Shown here: piece after piece, positions 8,665 through 18,235 of the stretch | Position numbering within the stretch: the first letter of the stretch is position 1 | Layout: each line of letters opens with the position of its first letter | Assembly: GCA_002304505.1 (NCBI GenBank) | Contig: NCEH01000059.1 | Span: 1-56,804 of the forward strand | From: Rhizobiales bacterium 32-66-11 | GTDB taxonomy: Bacteria > Pseudomonadota > Alphaproteobacteria > Rhizobiales > Xanthobacteraceae | DNA: 56,804 bases | Reading direction: 5' to 3' | The notes under the pieces: model-generated | What the model saw: the letters and a program-made list of their open reading frames with translations, nothing else | What the model was told of the DNA's origin: nothing | The model's database searches: none | Program-made: the position numbers and the translations under genes

Positions 8665-9027
8665 ATGAAGCGCGTGCTGCTTGTGCTGCCCTTGTTCGGG
8701 ATTCTTGCGCTCGCCCTGTGGTGGATGGTGGTGGGCTGGGCGGCTGGCGCAGACGCGCCCATGGAGGCGACCGATTATATTCCCATGGTGCTCGGCATCG
8801 TTTTCACCTTGATCCTCGGCTGCGGGCTGATGGCATTGCTCTTCTTTTCCAGTCGCCGGGGGTATGACGAAGCGGCAAGCGGTGTGCTCGATCCGCAGGC
8901 TGCCCCCGCCGAGCGCCGCACCAGCTACAATCTGCATAACCGCTCGGCGGCCTCCAGCCCCGAAGGAAAGGCGCGCCGCCATGACGACGACGCGCCGCCG
9001 GACCCGCCTCAGCGCGCGATGCGGTAA
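8665..9027 (+). CDS. small two-helix membrane protein, hypothetical
   Basis: CAGGAGAAT precedes the ATG by 6 nt. The 120-residue product has two hydrophobic helices (about residues 5-24 and 40-65) and a polar, charged C-terminal tail rich in Arg, Asp and Pro. I do not recognise the family. Its 3' end overlaps the end of the convergent MBL gene by 19 bp. It is divergent from the SRAP gene with about 78 bp between starts. Confidence 0.65.
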   Translation: MKRVLLVLPLFGILALALWWMVVGWAAGADAPMEATDYIPMVLGIVFTLILGCGLMALLFFSSRRGYDEAASGVLDPQAAPAERRTSYNLHNRSAASSPEGKARRHDDDAPPDPPQRAMR

Positions 9028-9920
9028 TCCCCGGTGATGGAGGGCGCGCCCTCGGTCTCGACCTGCCGCTTCTCCACCAGATGTTCCAGATGGGCGAGCA
9101 CGGTGAGCGACGCGGCACCGAACAGGCGGGGATCGAGGCCGATATAGATGCCGCGCACCAGTTCCGGGATGGTGGAGGTGCGCTCCAGCCCGCGCAGGAT
9201 CGCCGCCTCGCGGGCATGGCGATGGTTGAGATAATCGCGCACGAAGGCCGGCGCATCGTTCACCGCCGGGCCGTGGCCGGGCAGATAGAGCGTCTCGCTG
9301 CGCTGGGCCAGCTTTTCCAGCGAATGCACATAATCGCCCATGGACCCGTCGGGCGGGGCGACGATGGAGGTCGCCCAGCCCATCACATGGTCGCCGGAGA
9401 ACAATAATTCGTCCTCGTGCAAAGCGAAGGCGAGGTGGTTGGCGCAATGGCCGGGCGTCGTGATCGCCTCCAGCGTCCAGCCGCTGCCGGTGAGCACGTC
9501 CCCGTCGGCAAGCACGATGTCCGGCAGGAAATCAGTGTCGGCGCTCGCGTCCATGGGATTGATCTCGCCGATGAACAGGGGACGCGCCGGGCGGTGCGGC
9601 CCCTCCCCCACCGTGCGCGCGCCGGTCGCCGCCTGCACTGCCGGGGCGGCGGGGGAATGATCGCGATGGGTGTGGGTGATGACGATGTGGCTCACATTCT
9701 CGCCGCGCACCGCCTCCAGCACCGCCGCGATATGGGCGGCATCGTCGGGACCGGGATCGAGGATCGCCACATTGCCGCGCCCGACGATATAGGTGCAGGT
9801 GCCGGTGAAGGTGAAGGGCGAGGGATTCGGCGCCACGATGCGGCGCACATTGGGCGCCACCTGTTCCACCTGTCCGGGCGGCACGTCGAAGCGCCGGTTA
9901 AACGCAATGTCATCGCTCAT
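9009..9920 (-). CDS. MBL-fold metallo-hydrolase (LACTB2-like)
   Basis: The start at 9920 places the protein (303 aa) immediately before its conserved N-terminus; a longer frame would add 67 Arg-rich, non-conserved residues. The metallo-beta-lactamase motif HTHRDHS, the downstream GHCANHLAF, SGDHVMGW (metal-bridging Asp) and a final GHGPAV His supply the expected metal ligands. A C-terminal winged-helix-like domain of about 60 residues follows (FVRDYLNHR to the end), as in LACTB2-type proteins. It probably hydrolyses an ester or phosphodiester bond; the substrate is unknown. Confidence 0.88.
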   Translation of the reverse strand: MSDDIAFNRRFDVPPGQVEQVAPNVRRIVAPNPSPFTFTGTCTYIVGRGNVAILDPGPDDAAHIAAVLEAVRGENVSHIVITHTHRDHSPAAPAVQAATGARTVGEGPHRPARPLFIGEINPMDASADTDFLPDIVLADGDVLTGSGWTLEAITTPGHCANHLAFALHEDELLFSGDHVMGWATSIVAPPDGSMGDYVHSLEKLAQRSETLYLPGHGPAVNDAPAFVRDYLNHRHAREAAILRGLERTSTIPELVRGIYIGLDPRLFGAASLTVLAHLEHLVEKRQVETEGAPSITGDYRIAR

Positions 9921-9996
9921 GGATATTTTTCGCAGGCTGGCGGGCGCGTCGCGGAGTAATGTCGCGCCGGACTTGGGGATTGCAAGGACGAGTCGC

Positions 9997-10383
9997 ATGA
10001 CAATCTTCCGCAGCTTGACCGGCAACGCAAATGCGCAGGCCCGCCGAGGCGCCCGCGCGGTTCTGGCCGGCTTGGCGATGGCCGGCGTGGCGATGGCTGG
10101 TGCGTTCATGGGGTCGGGCACGGCGATGGCGCAAGGCGCCTATCCCAACGGCCCGTCCAGCGTGACCATGACCTGCGCTCAGGCTCTGAGCTTCGTCACC
10201 AAGGCGGGCGGCACGGTGCTCAATACCGGCGGCCTGACCTATGACCGCTATGTGCGCGACCGCTCGTTCTGCAATTATTTCGACGTCACCAAGCCGGCCT
10301 TCGTGCCGACCCGGGACGTGAAGCAGTGCTTCGTCGGCTACACCTGCATCGACCCCTCGATCGACAACGGCGGGCGTCGCTGA
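9997..10383 (+). CDS. small exported hypothetical protein, 128 aa
   Basis: The ATG at 9997 has AAGGACG upstream and opens a signal peptide: Arg-rich n-region (ARRGARAVLAG), Ala/Gly/Met core and cleavage near GTAMAQ. The mature ~90 residues contain five cysteines (TCAQA, SFCNYF, KQCFVGYTC), suggesting two disulfides in the periplasm. The YTCIDPS ending resembles small secreted alphaproteobacterial proteins of unknown role. It is divergent from the MBL gene (76 bp between starts). Confidence 0.72.
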   Translation: MTIFRSLTGNANAQARRGARAVLAGLAMAGVAMAGAFMGSGTAMAQGAYPNGPSSVTMTCAQALSFVTKAGGTVLNTGGLTYDRYVRDRSFCNYFDVTKPAFVPTRDVKQCFVGYTCIDPSIDNGGRR

Positions 10384-10484
10384 CGCGCATCGGGGGAAAG
10401 ACCCGTCGCGCCGAAGGTCGGGAGGGCCGAAGGCGCGCCGGCGTCAAATAGGCCGGCGTCCTGTGCGGCGGCGCGGCCCGTCGC

Positions 10485-12176
10485 TCAGGCGGCCGACAAG
10501 GCGGAAAGCGGCGCCATCCCGGCGGCGGGCGCCGCGAGCAGCGATTCATAATCCACGCCATAGCGCTCCGCGAGCGTGCGCCACCAGGCATCGCGTGCGA
10601 ACACCTCGCGCGCCGCGGCCGCATGGAACGCGGCCTGCGCGGCATCGCCCAACCCGCGATAACAGAGCGCGACATAGAGGTGGCCGAAAGCGTGGTCCTC
10701 ATATTTGGCCACAACGTTCTTCATGTAATTCAACGCCAGATCGTAGCGGCCGATCTTCATATTGTAGTTTTCGAGGAAATTGACCCTGAGCTGGGTTTCG
10801 TAGGCATAGGCCTCCAGCTTCACCGGATCGACGCCAGGGGCGCGAATGACCGAGCGGGTCGCCACGAAATTCGCATTGTCGGTATTCTCGATATAGCCTT
10901 TCTCGACACAGATGTCGTAAAGGCGGCTGCCGAAAATCGGGATCGCAAGATAGACGTGGACCCAATCGAATCCGTTCTCGATGAGCATCTCCAGGGTTTC
11001 CTGGCGATGTTCATCCTGCTCGCCGGGCAGTCCGGTGACGATGAACACATGCGACCGCACATCGAACTTGCGCAAAGCCTCCACGGCGGGACGGATCAGC
11101 TTTTTCTTCAGCGGCTTCTTGATGATGTGGTTCAACACATGATCGGAGCCGGATTCGACCGCCAGCGCCACCGCCGAGACTCCGGCCTTGGAAAACAGCT
11201 CCGCCACCTCCTCGTCGATGGCATAGACCGCGACCCCGTTCGGAAACTCGCAGCGGATTCCAAGGTCCGCCATGGCCCGCAGCAGGGTTTTCGCGCGCGC
11301 CTTGTCGTGGAAGAAATGGTCATCCTCCAGCATCAGCACCGTCATGCCGAAGTCGTCCCGCATGCGCGTGACGTCGGCGATGATGCGCTCCACCGACATG
11401 AAGCGCACGTCCTGGCCGTGCAAGGACGGGTTTGAACAGAAGACGCACAGGAACGGGCAGCCGCGCGAGGTGTGGATCGCCATCTCGCGCTTGGGCTGGT
11501 CGGTATATTTCTTGTCGATGCCGCGATTGTTGTAATGATCCAGATCGAGCATCGCATAATTCATCTGCGGTATCTCGTCGAGATTGGCGATGAAGCTATG
11601 CGCGGGCACCTTCCCCGCCTGCACGCCGTCCCGCGTCACCCAGGATTTGTGCGCGGCGAGCACCTCTGCGGGATCGTCCGCGTCGAGCAATGCCTTGAGC
11701 GGCAATTCCCCTTCGCCCTTGCAGATGGCGTCGAGGTCCGGACATGCCTCCAGCATCAGCTTGAAGGCGGCCGAGGGCAAGCCGCCGCCGGCAATCGTGA
11801 GGATCTGCGGGCAAAACGCCTTCACCGCCTGCGCCAGGGTCTGGATATAGCCGAAGGAGGAATTGAACAGGGCCGACACGCCGACAATGTCCGGCTGGAA
11901 ATCCGCAAGCACCGCATGTAGTTCGGCGCGGAAGACGTCTTCGTATCCATCGACGGCGCGCTCTTCCACCAGGCGCTTCAGCGTCACGTTCAGATCGAGC
12001 AGCCGCAGGTCTTCGAGCCGCGCGCATTGGGCGCGAAGATAAGCTTCCATGGAGAGGATGCCATAGGGAATGGTGAAGGCCGGCAGCACCGCGGCGCGGG
12101 TCTTGTCGAGATAGTCCGCCGCGTTGAAGTAAGGCGGAATCACGAACAGCAGCTTCTTCATCGGCAGCGTCTTCAT
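10485..12176 (-). CDS. radical SAM protein with N-terminal B12-binding-like fold
   Basis: Residues ~1-150 form a Rossmann-like B12-binding domain (VIPPYFN, GVSALFNSSFGYIQ, AGGGLPS), but the cobalamin-ligating DxHxxG motif is not visible (DLNVTLK stands at that place). The radical SAM domain follows with the 4Fe-4S motif GCPFLCVFC (Cys about 240, 244, 247) and AVESGSD. The C-terminal ~100 residues look like TPR-type helices (YDLALNYMKNVVAKYEDHAF). I choose the ATG at 12176, 8 nt after GGTGAG; an in-frame TTG at 12182 and an ATG at 12161 are alternatives. It has no obvious pathway neighbours. Confidence 0.82.
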   Translation of the reverse strand: MKTLPMKKLLFVIPPYFNAADYLDKTRAAVLPAFTIPYGILSMEAYLRAQCARLEDLRLLDLNVTLKRLVEERAVDGYEDVFRAELHAVLADFQPDIVGVSALFNSSFGYIQTLAQAVKAFCPQILTIAGGGLPSAAFKLMLEACPDLDAICKGEGELPLKALLDADDPAEVLAAHKSWVTRDGVQAGKVPAHSFIANLDEIPQMNYAMLDLDHYNNRGIDKKYTDQPKREMAIHTSRGCPFLCVFCSNPSLHGQDVRFMSVERIIADVTRMRDDFGMTVLMLEDDHFFHDKARAKTLLRAMADLGIRCEFPNGVAVYAIDEEVAELFSKAGVSAVALAVESGSDHVLNHIIKKPLKKKLIRPAVEALRKFDVRSHVFIVTGLPGEQDEHRQETLEMLIENGFDWVHVYLAIPIFGSRLYDICVEKGYIENTDNANFVATRSVIRAPGVDPVKLEAYAYETQLRVNFLENYNMKIGRYDLALNYMKNVVAKYEDHAFGHLYVALCYRGLGDAAQAAFHAAAAREVFARDAWWRTLAERYGVDYESLLAAPAAGMAPLSALSAA

Positions 12177-12330
12177 CGGCAAGGCTCACCGCATCTGCGT
12201 GACGGACGGGTCGGGATTTTCATCCCCACCCGCTCCGTTCTACGGTGCGGTCCTGTGCCGAGGCTTGCGCCGAAGGACGTGCGGTTCTTCGCCTGCGGGG
12301 CGCGAGAGCCGGATCCCCATATCAATAAGT

Positions 12331-12376
12331 TAGAGCACGTTCGGCGAACAGCGGTCGCCGAACTGAAAACGCTCTA
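12331..12376. repeat. intergenic palindrome overlapping the prpE stop codon
   Basis: Outer arms TAGAGC/GCTCTA and inner arms GTTCGGCGA/TCGCCGAAC (9 bp, perfect) form a composite palindrome. The TAG stop of prpE on the minus strand is part of the outer arm. The flank TAAGTTAGAG (12327-12336) recurs exactly at 22227-22236, suggesting a dispersed repeat family. No T-run follows, so terminator function is uncertain. Confidence 0.65.
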
Positions 12377-14293
12377 CACCCCGTAGCCGCGCTGCTTCAG
12401 CACGACGCCGATCTCCTCCAGCACCGCCGGATCATCGATGGTGGCGGGCGCGGTCCACACGTCCGCATCGGCGATCTTCTTCATGGTGCCGCGCAGGATC
12501 TTGCCGGAACGCGTCTTGGGTAGGCGCGCCACGGTCACCGCCAGCTTGAAGGCGGCCACCGGGCCGATGCGGTCGCGCACGAGGCCGACCAATTCCTTCT
12601 CGATGATCTCCGGCGCGCGCCGCTCGCCGGCCTTCAGCACCACGAAGCCGCACGGGATCTCGCCCTTCAGCGCATCCTTCACGCCGATCACCGCGCATTC
12701 CGCCACATCGGGATGGGAGGATAGCACCTCCTCCATGCCGCCGGTGGAGAGGCGGTGGCCAGCGACATTGATGATGTCGTCGGTGCGGCCCATCACGAAC
12801 ACATAGCCGTCCTCGTCGATGTAGCCGGCATCCGAGGTTTTGTAATAGCCCGGAAACTCCGCCAGATAGCTCTCGCGGAAGCGCTCGTCCTGCTGCCACA
12901 GGGTGGGCAGGCAGCCCGGAGGCAGCGGAAGCTTGATGACGATCGACCCCATGACGCCGTTTGCCACCGGCTTTGCCGCTTCATCCACGATATGGATGTC
13001 ATAGCCGGGCAGCGGCACCGTGGGCGAGCCGGGCTTGATGGGCAGAAGGCCGAGCCCGACCGGATTGCCGACGATGCCCCAGCCGGTTTCCGTCTGCCAC
13101 CAATGGTCGACCACCGGCACCTTCAGCTTGTCCCCGGCCCAGGCCACCGTATCGGGATCGGCCCGCTCGCCGGCGAGGAACAGGGTGCGCAGCGAGGAGG
13201 TGTCGTAGCGGTCGAGGAAGGTCGCGTCCGGATCTTCCTTCTTGATGGCGCGCAAAGCGGTGGGTGCCGTGAACAGCGCCGCGACCTTGTGCTCAGCCAC
13301 CACGCGCCAGAAGGCGCCGGGATCGGGCGTGCCCACCGGCTTGCCTTCATAGATCACAGAGGTACAGCCCATCAGCAGGGGGCCATAGACGATGTAGGAA
13401 TGGCCGACCACCCAGCCGATGTCGGAGGCGGTCCAGAACACGTCGCCGGGCTTGAGGCCGTAGAGATTGTCCATGGTCCAGCGCAGCGCCACCATGTGGC
13501 CGCCGGTGTCGCGCACCACCCCTTTGGGGATGCCCGTGGTGCCGGAGGTATAAAGGATATAGAGCGGATCGGTGGCGCCCATGGGGGTGCAATCCACGCC
13601 CCGTCCGGCGGCGGCGGTGGTTGCCCGCTGCTCGGCCCAGTCGAGATCGCGGCCTTCCAGCATGTCCGCCGCAAGCTGCGGCCGCTGGAGGATCAGGCAG
13701 CCCGAGGGCTTTACGGTGGCCATCGCAATGGCCGCATCCAGCAGCGGCTTGTAGGGAACGATGCGATTGGGCTCGATGCGGCACGAGGCGGCGAGGATCA
13801 CCTTCGGCGCCGCATCGTCGATGCGCACCGCCAGTTCCTTGGCGGCGAAGCCGCCGAACACCACCGAATGGATGGCGCCGATGCGCGCGCACGCCAGCAT
13901 GGCGATCACCGCCTCGGGCACCATGGGCATATAGATGACCACGCGGTCGCCCTTGCCGACACCCATGTCACGCAGCACCGCGCCGAGGGTGCGCACTTCC
14001 GCGAGCAAAGCGGAATAGGTGATTTCGCGCTTGATGCCGGTGACCGGGCTGTCGTGGATCAGGGCAACCTGGCTGCCGCGACCGGCGTCCACATGGCGAT
14101 CCACCGCATTGAAGCAGGTGTTGCATACGCCGCCCACGAACCATCGGCCATAGGGTCCAAGGTCGGGATCGAACACGGTGCGCGGGGGCGCAATCCAGGA
14201 AATGTCGCGCGCCGCTTCTCCCCAGAAGGCCTGCGGATCGCTCTGCCAGCGGGCATAAACCTCGCCATAGCGGCTGGAGCCCAGGTCGAGCAT
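12374..14293 (-). CDS. prpE: propionyl-CoA synthetase (AMP-forming)
   Basis: A strong GGGAGGAA 6 nt upstream sets the ATG at 14293 (639 aa). It is an ANL-superfamily ligase: ACS-type N-terminus (YARWQSDPQAFWGEAAR), the P-loop YTSGTTGIPKG, the core WWQTETGWGI and the C-terminal lysine motif KTRSGKILRG, whose Lys is the site of acetylation control in this family. The SCRIEPNR segment and overall length favour PrpE (propionate to propionyl-CoA) over acetyl-CoA synthetase. It is divergent from another acyl-CoA synthetase; the 177 bp between them holds both promoters. Confidence 0.88.
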   Translation of the reverse strand: MLDLGSSRYGEVYARWQSDPQAFWGEAARDISWIAPPRTVFDPDLGPYGRWFVGGVCNTCFNAVDRHVDAGRGSQVALIHDSPVTGIKREITYSALLAEVRTLGAVLRDMGVGKGDRVVIYMPMVPEAVIAMLACARIGAIHSVVFGGFAAKELAVRIDDAAPKVILAASCRIEPNRIVPYKPLLDAAIAMATVKPSGCLILQRPQLAADMLEGRDLDWAEQRATTAAAGRGVDCTPMGATDPLYILYTSGTTGIPKGVVRDTGGHMVALRWTMDNLYGLKPGDVFWTASDIGWVVGHSYIVYGPLLMGCTSVIYEGKPVGTPDPGAFWRVVAEHKVAALFTAPTALRAIKKEDPDATFLDRYDTSSLRTLFLAGERADPDTVAWAGDKLKVPVVDHWWQTETGWGIVGNPVGLGLLPIKPGSPTVPLPGYDIHIVDEAAKPVANGVMGSIVIKLPLPPGCLPTLWQQDERFRESYLAEFPGYYKTSDAGYIDEDGYVFVMGRTDDIINVAGHRLSTGGMEEVLSSHPDVAECAVIGVKDALKGEIPCGFVVLKAGERRAPEIIEKELVGLVRDRIGPVAAFKLAVTVARLPKTRSGKILRGTMKKIADADVWTAPATIDDPAVLEEIGVVLKQRGYGV

Positions 14294-14470
14294 GGCACGT
14301 TCCTCCCGATAGACGTGTTCTGGTTGGCGCGCATGATGCGCGGGCGATTTCACAACGCAAGTCCGCTCTACTGCGTACGACCTTGGTCGACCACACCAGG
14401 TGATTGCGCCGGGCCGAACGGCTCAGCTAGGTTCGGCCCGCCGTTACGGCCCAAAAATGGGGGAAGCGCC

Positions 14471-16096
14471 ATGGTGAGCATTTATGATCGCGATCTCGAC
14501 CGGACGCCCGCCAATTTCCAGCCGCTGACCCCGCTTGGTTTCCTTGAACGGGCAGCGCAGGTGTTTCCCGAACACACGGCGATCATCCACGGCACCTTGC
14601 GCCGCACTTATCGCGATTTCTATGCCCGCGCGCGGCGCCTCGCCTCGGCGCTGGAAAAGCGCGGGGTCGGCCCCAACGATACGGTCGCGGTGATGCTGCC
14701 GAACGTGCCCGCCATGCTGGAAGCCCATTACGGCGTGCCCATGTGCGGCGCGGTGCTGAATTCGCTGAACACCCGCCTGGATGCGGCGATCCTCGCCTTC
14801 ACGCTGGAGCATGGCGAAGCGAAGGTGCTGATCACGGACCGCGAATTCTCGCCCGTCATCAAGGCGGCGCTGGCGCTCTCCACCAACAAGCCGATCGTCA
14901 TCGACTATGACGACCCCGAATTCACCGGTCCCGGCGCCCGCATCGGCGAACTGGAATATGAGGATTTCCTCGCCACCGGCGATCCCGAATATGACTGGGC
15001 CATGCCCGGCGACGAATGGAACGCCATCGCGCTGAACTATACCTCCGGCACCACGGGTGATCCGAAGGGCGTGGTCTATCACCATCGCGGCGCGCAACTG
15101 CTCGCGGTCGGCAATGTGGTGACCTGCGCCATGGGCCGGCATCCGGTGTATCTGTGGACGCTGCCCATGTTCCACTGCAACGGCTGGTGCTTTCCCTGGT
15201 CGGTATCGCTCGCCGCCGGCACGCATGTCTGCCTGCGGCAGGTGCGCGCAAAGCCCATCTTCGATGCATTCGCGGACTATGGCGTCACCCATATGTGCGG
15301 CGCGCCCATCGTGATGTCGACGCTGCTCAACGCGCCCGACAGCGACAAGCGTCCCCTGCCGCACGTGGTCGAATTCATCACCGCCGCCGCCCCGCCGCCG
15401 GCCGCCGTGCTCGCGGCCATGCAGGAGGCCGGCTTCAACGTCACCCATGTCTATGGCCTCACCGAAGTGTACGGCCCGGCGGTCGTGAACGAATGGCACG
15501 AGGAATGGAATGCGCTTCCCGCCCCGGAGCGGGCCGCGAAGAAATCGCGCCAGGGCGTGCGCTACGGCGCGCTGGAGGCGCTGGACGTGATGGACCCGGA
15601 TACCATGGAGCCGGTGCCGGCCGATGGCGAGACGCTGGGCGAAGTCATGTTCCGCGGCAATGTGGTGATGAAGGGCTATCTGAAGAACCCCTCCGCCACC
15701 GACAAGGCCTTCTCCGGCGGCTGGTTCCATTCCGGCGACCTCGGGGTGAAGCATCCCGACGGCTATGTGCAGCTCAAGGACCGCTCCAAGGACATCATCA
15801 TTTCCGGGGGCGAGAACATCTCATCAATTGAAGTTGAAGACGCGCTCTACAAGCATCCGGCCGTCAGCGCCGCCGCCGTGGTGGCCCGCGCGGACGACAA
15901 ATGGGGCGAAACCCCGGTCGCCTTCGTGGAACTGCGGGAGGGCGCGAGCGTCACGGCGGAAGAACTGATCGCCCATTGCCGGACCCATCTCGCCGGCTAC
16001 AAATGCCCGCGCCACATCATTTTCGACGAAATCCCCAAGACCTCCACCGGCAAGATCCAGAAGTTCAAGCTGCGGGAGATGGCGAAGGAGGTCTGA
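14471..16096 (+). CDS. acyl-CoA synthetase (AMP-dependent, medium/long-chain type)
   Basis: The start at 14471 (MVSIYDRDLDRTPANFQPLT) is the usual N-terminus of this family; the very long open frame upstream is antisense to prpE and is excluded. The 541 residues carry the P-loop YTSGTTGDPKG, VYGLTEVYGP, SGDLGVKHPDGY, ISGGENISS and KTSTGKIQKFKLRE. It activates a carboxylic acid to its CoA thioester. The NEWHEEWNALP segment is typical of the FadD-like group annotated as 3-methylmercaptopropionyl-CoA or general acyl-CoA ligases (DmdB-like), but the substrate is not determinable here. Confidence 0.9.
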   Translation: MVSIYDRDLDRTPANFQPLTPLGFLERAAQVFPEHTAIIHGTLRRTYRDFYARARRLASALEKRGVGPNDTVAVMLPNVPAMLEAHYGVPMCGAVLNSLNTRLDAAILAFTLEHGEAKVLITDREFSPVIKAALALSTNKPIVIDYDDPEFTGPGARIGELEYEDFLATGDPEYDWAMPGDEWNAIALNYTSGTTGDPKGVVYHHRGAQLLAVGNVVTCAMGRHPVYLWTLPMFHCNGWCFPWSVSLAAGTHVCLRQVRAKPIFDAFADYGVTHMCGAPIVMSTLLNAPDSDKRPLPHVVEFITAAAPPPAAVLAAMQEAGFNVTHVYGLTEVYGPAVVNEWHEEWNALPAPERAAKKSRQGVRYGALEALDVMDPDTMEPVPADGETLGEVMFRGNVVMKGYLKNPSATDKAFSGGWFHSGDLGVKHPDGYVQLKDRSKDIIISGGENISSIEVEDALYKHPAVSAAAVVARADDKWGETPVAFVELREGASVTAEELIAHCRTHLAGYKCPRHIIFDEIPKTSTGKIQKFKLREMAKEV

Positions 16097-16245
16097 CCGG
16101 CCGCCGGGTCCGCATGGGGTTTGCCTGGGGTTCGGAACGCGATGACCTTCGGTTCCGAACCTGACCAAGCGGTAATATGCCGGCCATCGTTTTTTCACGT
16201 CCCCTGGGCCTATGGTGCGCGAAAGTCACCAACGCCAGGACCGCG

Positions 16246-17988
16246 ATGCGCTCCCTTTTCCGTCTGCTCGGCGATATCCGCCGTCTCGCCCTGCCTTATT
16301 TCCGCAGCGAGGAGCGCTGGAGCGCACTCGGCCTGCTCGCTGCGGTGATCGCCCTGGAACTTGGCTGGGTCTATGCCACGGTGCTGTTGAACGAGTGGAA
16401 CAGCGCCTTCTACAACGCCATCCAGGAAAAGAATTTCCAGGCGTTCCAGAAGCAATTGCTGGTGTTCTGCGGCATCGCCGCCGGCGCGATCGTCGTTGCC
16501 GTGTACCAGATCTACCTCAAGCAATGGCTCCAGATCCGCTGGCGCCGCTGGCTGACCAAGCGCTATCTCGATCATTGGCTGGCGGACGAGACCCATTATC
16601 GGCTGCGCCTGTCCGGCGATTCGGCTGATAATCCCGACCAGCGCATCGCCGAAGACGTGAACATGTTCGTCAGCCAGACCATCGGCGTCGGCATCGGGCT
16701 ATTGGGCACCATCGTTTCGCTGGCCTCGTTCAGCGTCATCCTGTGGGGCTTGTCCGGCTCCTATGATCTCAAGCTTTTCGGCACGAACCTCCTCATTCCC
16801 GGCTATCTGTTCTGGGCCGCGCTGATTTATGCCGGCGTCGGAACATGGCTTGCCCATCTCATCGGCAAACCGCTGGTGCGGCTCAATTTCGACCAGCAGC
16901 GCTACGAAGCCGACTTCCGCGTGGACCTGGTGCGGGTGCGCGAGAATGCCGAGCAGATCGCGCTGCTGCGCGGCGAGCCGGCGGAAGAGCGCCGCCTGAC
17001 CGGCCGATTCTCCCGCATCCGGGAGAATTTCTTCGCCCTCATGGGCGCACAGAAGCGCCTGACCTGGTTTTCCGCCGGCTACAACCAGATCTCCACCATC
17101 TTCCCCTATGTGGTGGTCTCGCCGGCCTATTTCTCCGGCGCCATCCTGCTTGGGCCGATGATGCAGACGGCCTCCGCCTTCTCGTCCGTGCAGAGTTCGT
17201 TTTCCTTCTTCATCTCCTCTTATTCGACCCTGGCCGAATGGACCGCGGTGGTGAACCGGCTCACCGGCTTCGAAGCCTCCATGGCCGCGGTGAAGCGCGA
17301 TGCCAATGCTCCGGCCTTCCGCCATGTGGAGAGTGGAGGCAAGCAGGTGCGGCTCGCCAATCTCGACGTGCGCCTTCCCGACGGCAGCGCCTTGCTGCAC
17401 GCGCAGGGCATCGCCGCCCATCCGGGCGAGCGGGTGCTGGTGACCGGGCCGTCGGGTGCCGGCAAGACCACTTTGCTGCGGGCGATCGCCGGCATCTGGC
17501 CGTTCGGCGAGGGCGAAATCGCCCTGCCCGCGCAAGCGCGGCTGATGATCCTGCCGCAGCGGCCCTATATTCCCGCCGGCCGGCTGGATGCCGCCCTCTC
17601 CTATCCCGCCGAGCCGGAGACCTATGAGCGCGCCCAGCTTGAGGACGTGCTGACGGCGGTGGGCCTTCCCGCCCTCGCCCTACGCCTCGAAGAGGCGGCG
17701 GCCTGGCCCCATGTGCTCTCGCTCGGCGAACAGCAGCGCCTCTCCATCGCCCGCGTGCTGCTGGTGCGGCCCGACGTGCTGTTGCTGGACGAGGCCACCG
17801 CGGCCCTGGACGAGCCCCTGGAAGCGCGGCTCTATGCTTTGATCGCGCAGCGCCTGCCGAAGGTGGTGCTGCTGTCCATCGGCCATCGCTCCACCCTGGT
17901 GGCGCTGCACGACACGGCGCTGGCGCTGGAGGGCGCGCAGTCCCCGCGCACGCTGGCCGCCTCGCGATTGGCGCCGGCAGCAGCATGA
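16246..17988 (+). CDS. ABC transporter with fused SbmA/BacA-like permease and ATPase
   Basis: The ATG at 16246 has AGGA 7 nt upstream; 580 aa. The N-terminal membrane half has an SbmA/BacA-type pattern (NEWNSAFYNAIQEKNFQAF, W-rich LKQWLQIRWRRWLTKRYLDHWL) with about six helices. The ATPase half has Walker A GPSGAGKTT, signature LSLGEQQRLS and Walker B LLLDEATAALD. Half-transporters of this class (YddA, Rv1819c/BacA-like) act as homodimers; relatives import peptides or corrinoids or affect very-long-chain lipid A acylation. The signature LSLGE instead of LSGGE is normal in this subgroup. Confidence 0.88.
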   Translation: MRSLFRLLGDIRRLALPYFRSEERWSALGLLAAVIALELGWVYATVLLNEWNSAFYNAIQEKNFQAFQKQLLVFCGIAAGAIVVAVYQIYLKQWLQIRWRRWLTKRYLDHWLADETHYRLRLSGDSADNPDQRIAEDVNMFVSQTIGVGIGLLGTIVSLASFSVILWGLSGSYDLKLFGTNLLIPGYLFWAALIYAGVGTWLAHLIGKPLVRLNFDQQRYEADFRVDLVRVRENAEQIALLRGEPAEERRLTGRFSRIRENFFALMGAQKRLTWFSAGYNQISTIFPYVVVSPAYFSGAILLGPMMQTASAFSSVQSSFSFFISSYSTLAEWTAVVNRLTGFEASMAAVKRDANAPAFRHVESGGKQVRLANLDVRLPDGSALLHAQGIAAHPGERVLVTGPSGAGKTTLLRAIAGIWPFGEGEIALPAQARLMILPQRPYIPAGRLDAALSYPAEPETYERAQLEDVLTAVGLPALALRLEEAAAWPHVLSLGEQQRLSIARVLLVRPDVLLLDEATAALDEPLEARLYALIAQRLPKVVLLSIGHRSTLVALHDTALALEGAQSPRTLAASRLAPAAA

Positions 17989-18122
17989 GGCGACGCGTCG
18001 CATAGGATCACGGCGCTCAATGCTGCCACACAGTGCGGCGCAGCAAATGCAAAGGTAGCGGGACACGAATTTCACCTGAGTAAACCGATTTATTCACGCA
18101 TTCGATAACTTGCGCGACACCC

Positions 18123-18151
18123 TTTAACTTGCCCTTAGGGTTTGCTACAAT
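18123..18151 (+). promoter_or_regulatory. candidate sigma-70-type promoter
   Basis: TTTAAC, a 17-bp spacer and a good -10 TACAAT lie in an AT-rich stretch. Predicted transcription would start near 18158, leaving a leader of about 78 nt before the small membrane protein gene at 18236. The -35 match is weak. Confidence 0.45.
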
Positions 18152-18235
18152 TACCGGATCATCGGGTGTTGGATCATGATTTTAGTCGGACGCAAGTTGA
18201 CCCGTTTCACGACGCTCCGCTAACGGGGAAGTCTT

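Noticed and set aside
10384..10484. GCGCCGGCGTC/GGCCGGCGTC short repeats after the 9997 gene as a terminator
   Set aside because: They are direct, not inverted, and there is no T-run.
12755..14470. Long in-frame 5' extension of the acyl-CoA synthetase, antisense to prpE
   Set aside because: The conserved protein begins at 14471; the extension is low-complexity and lies opposite a certain gene.
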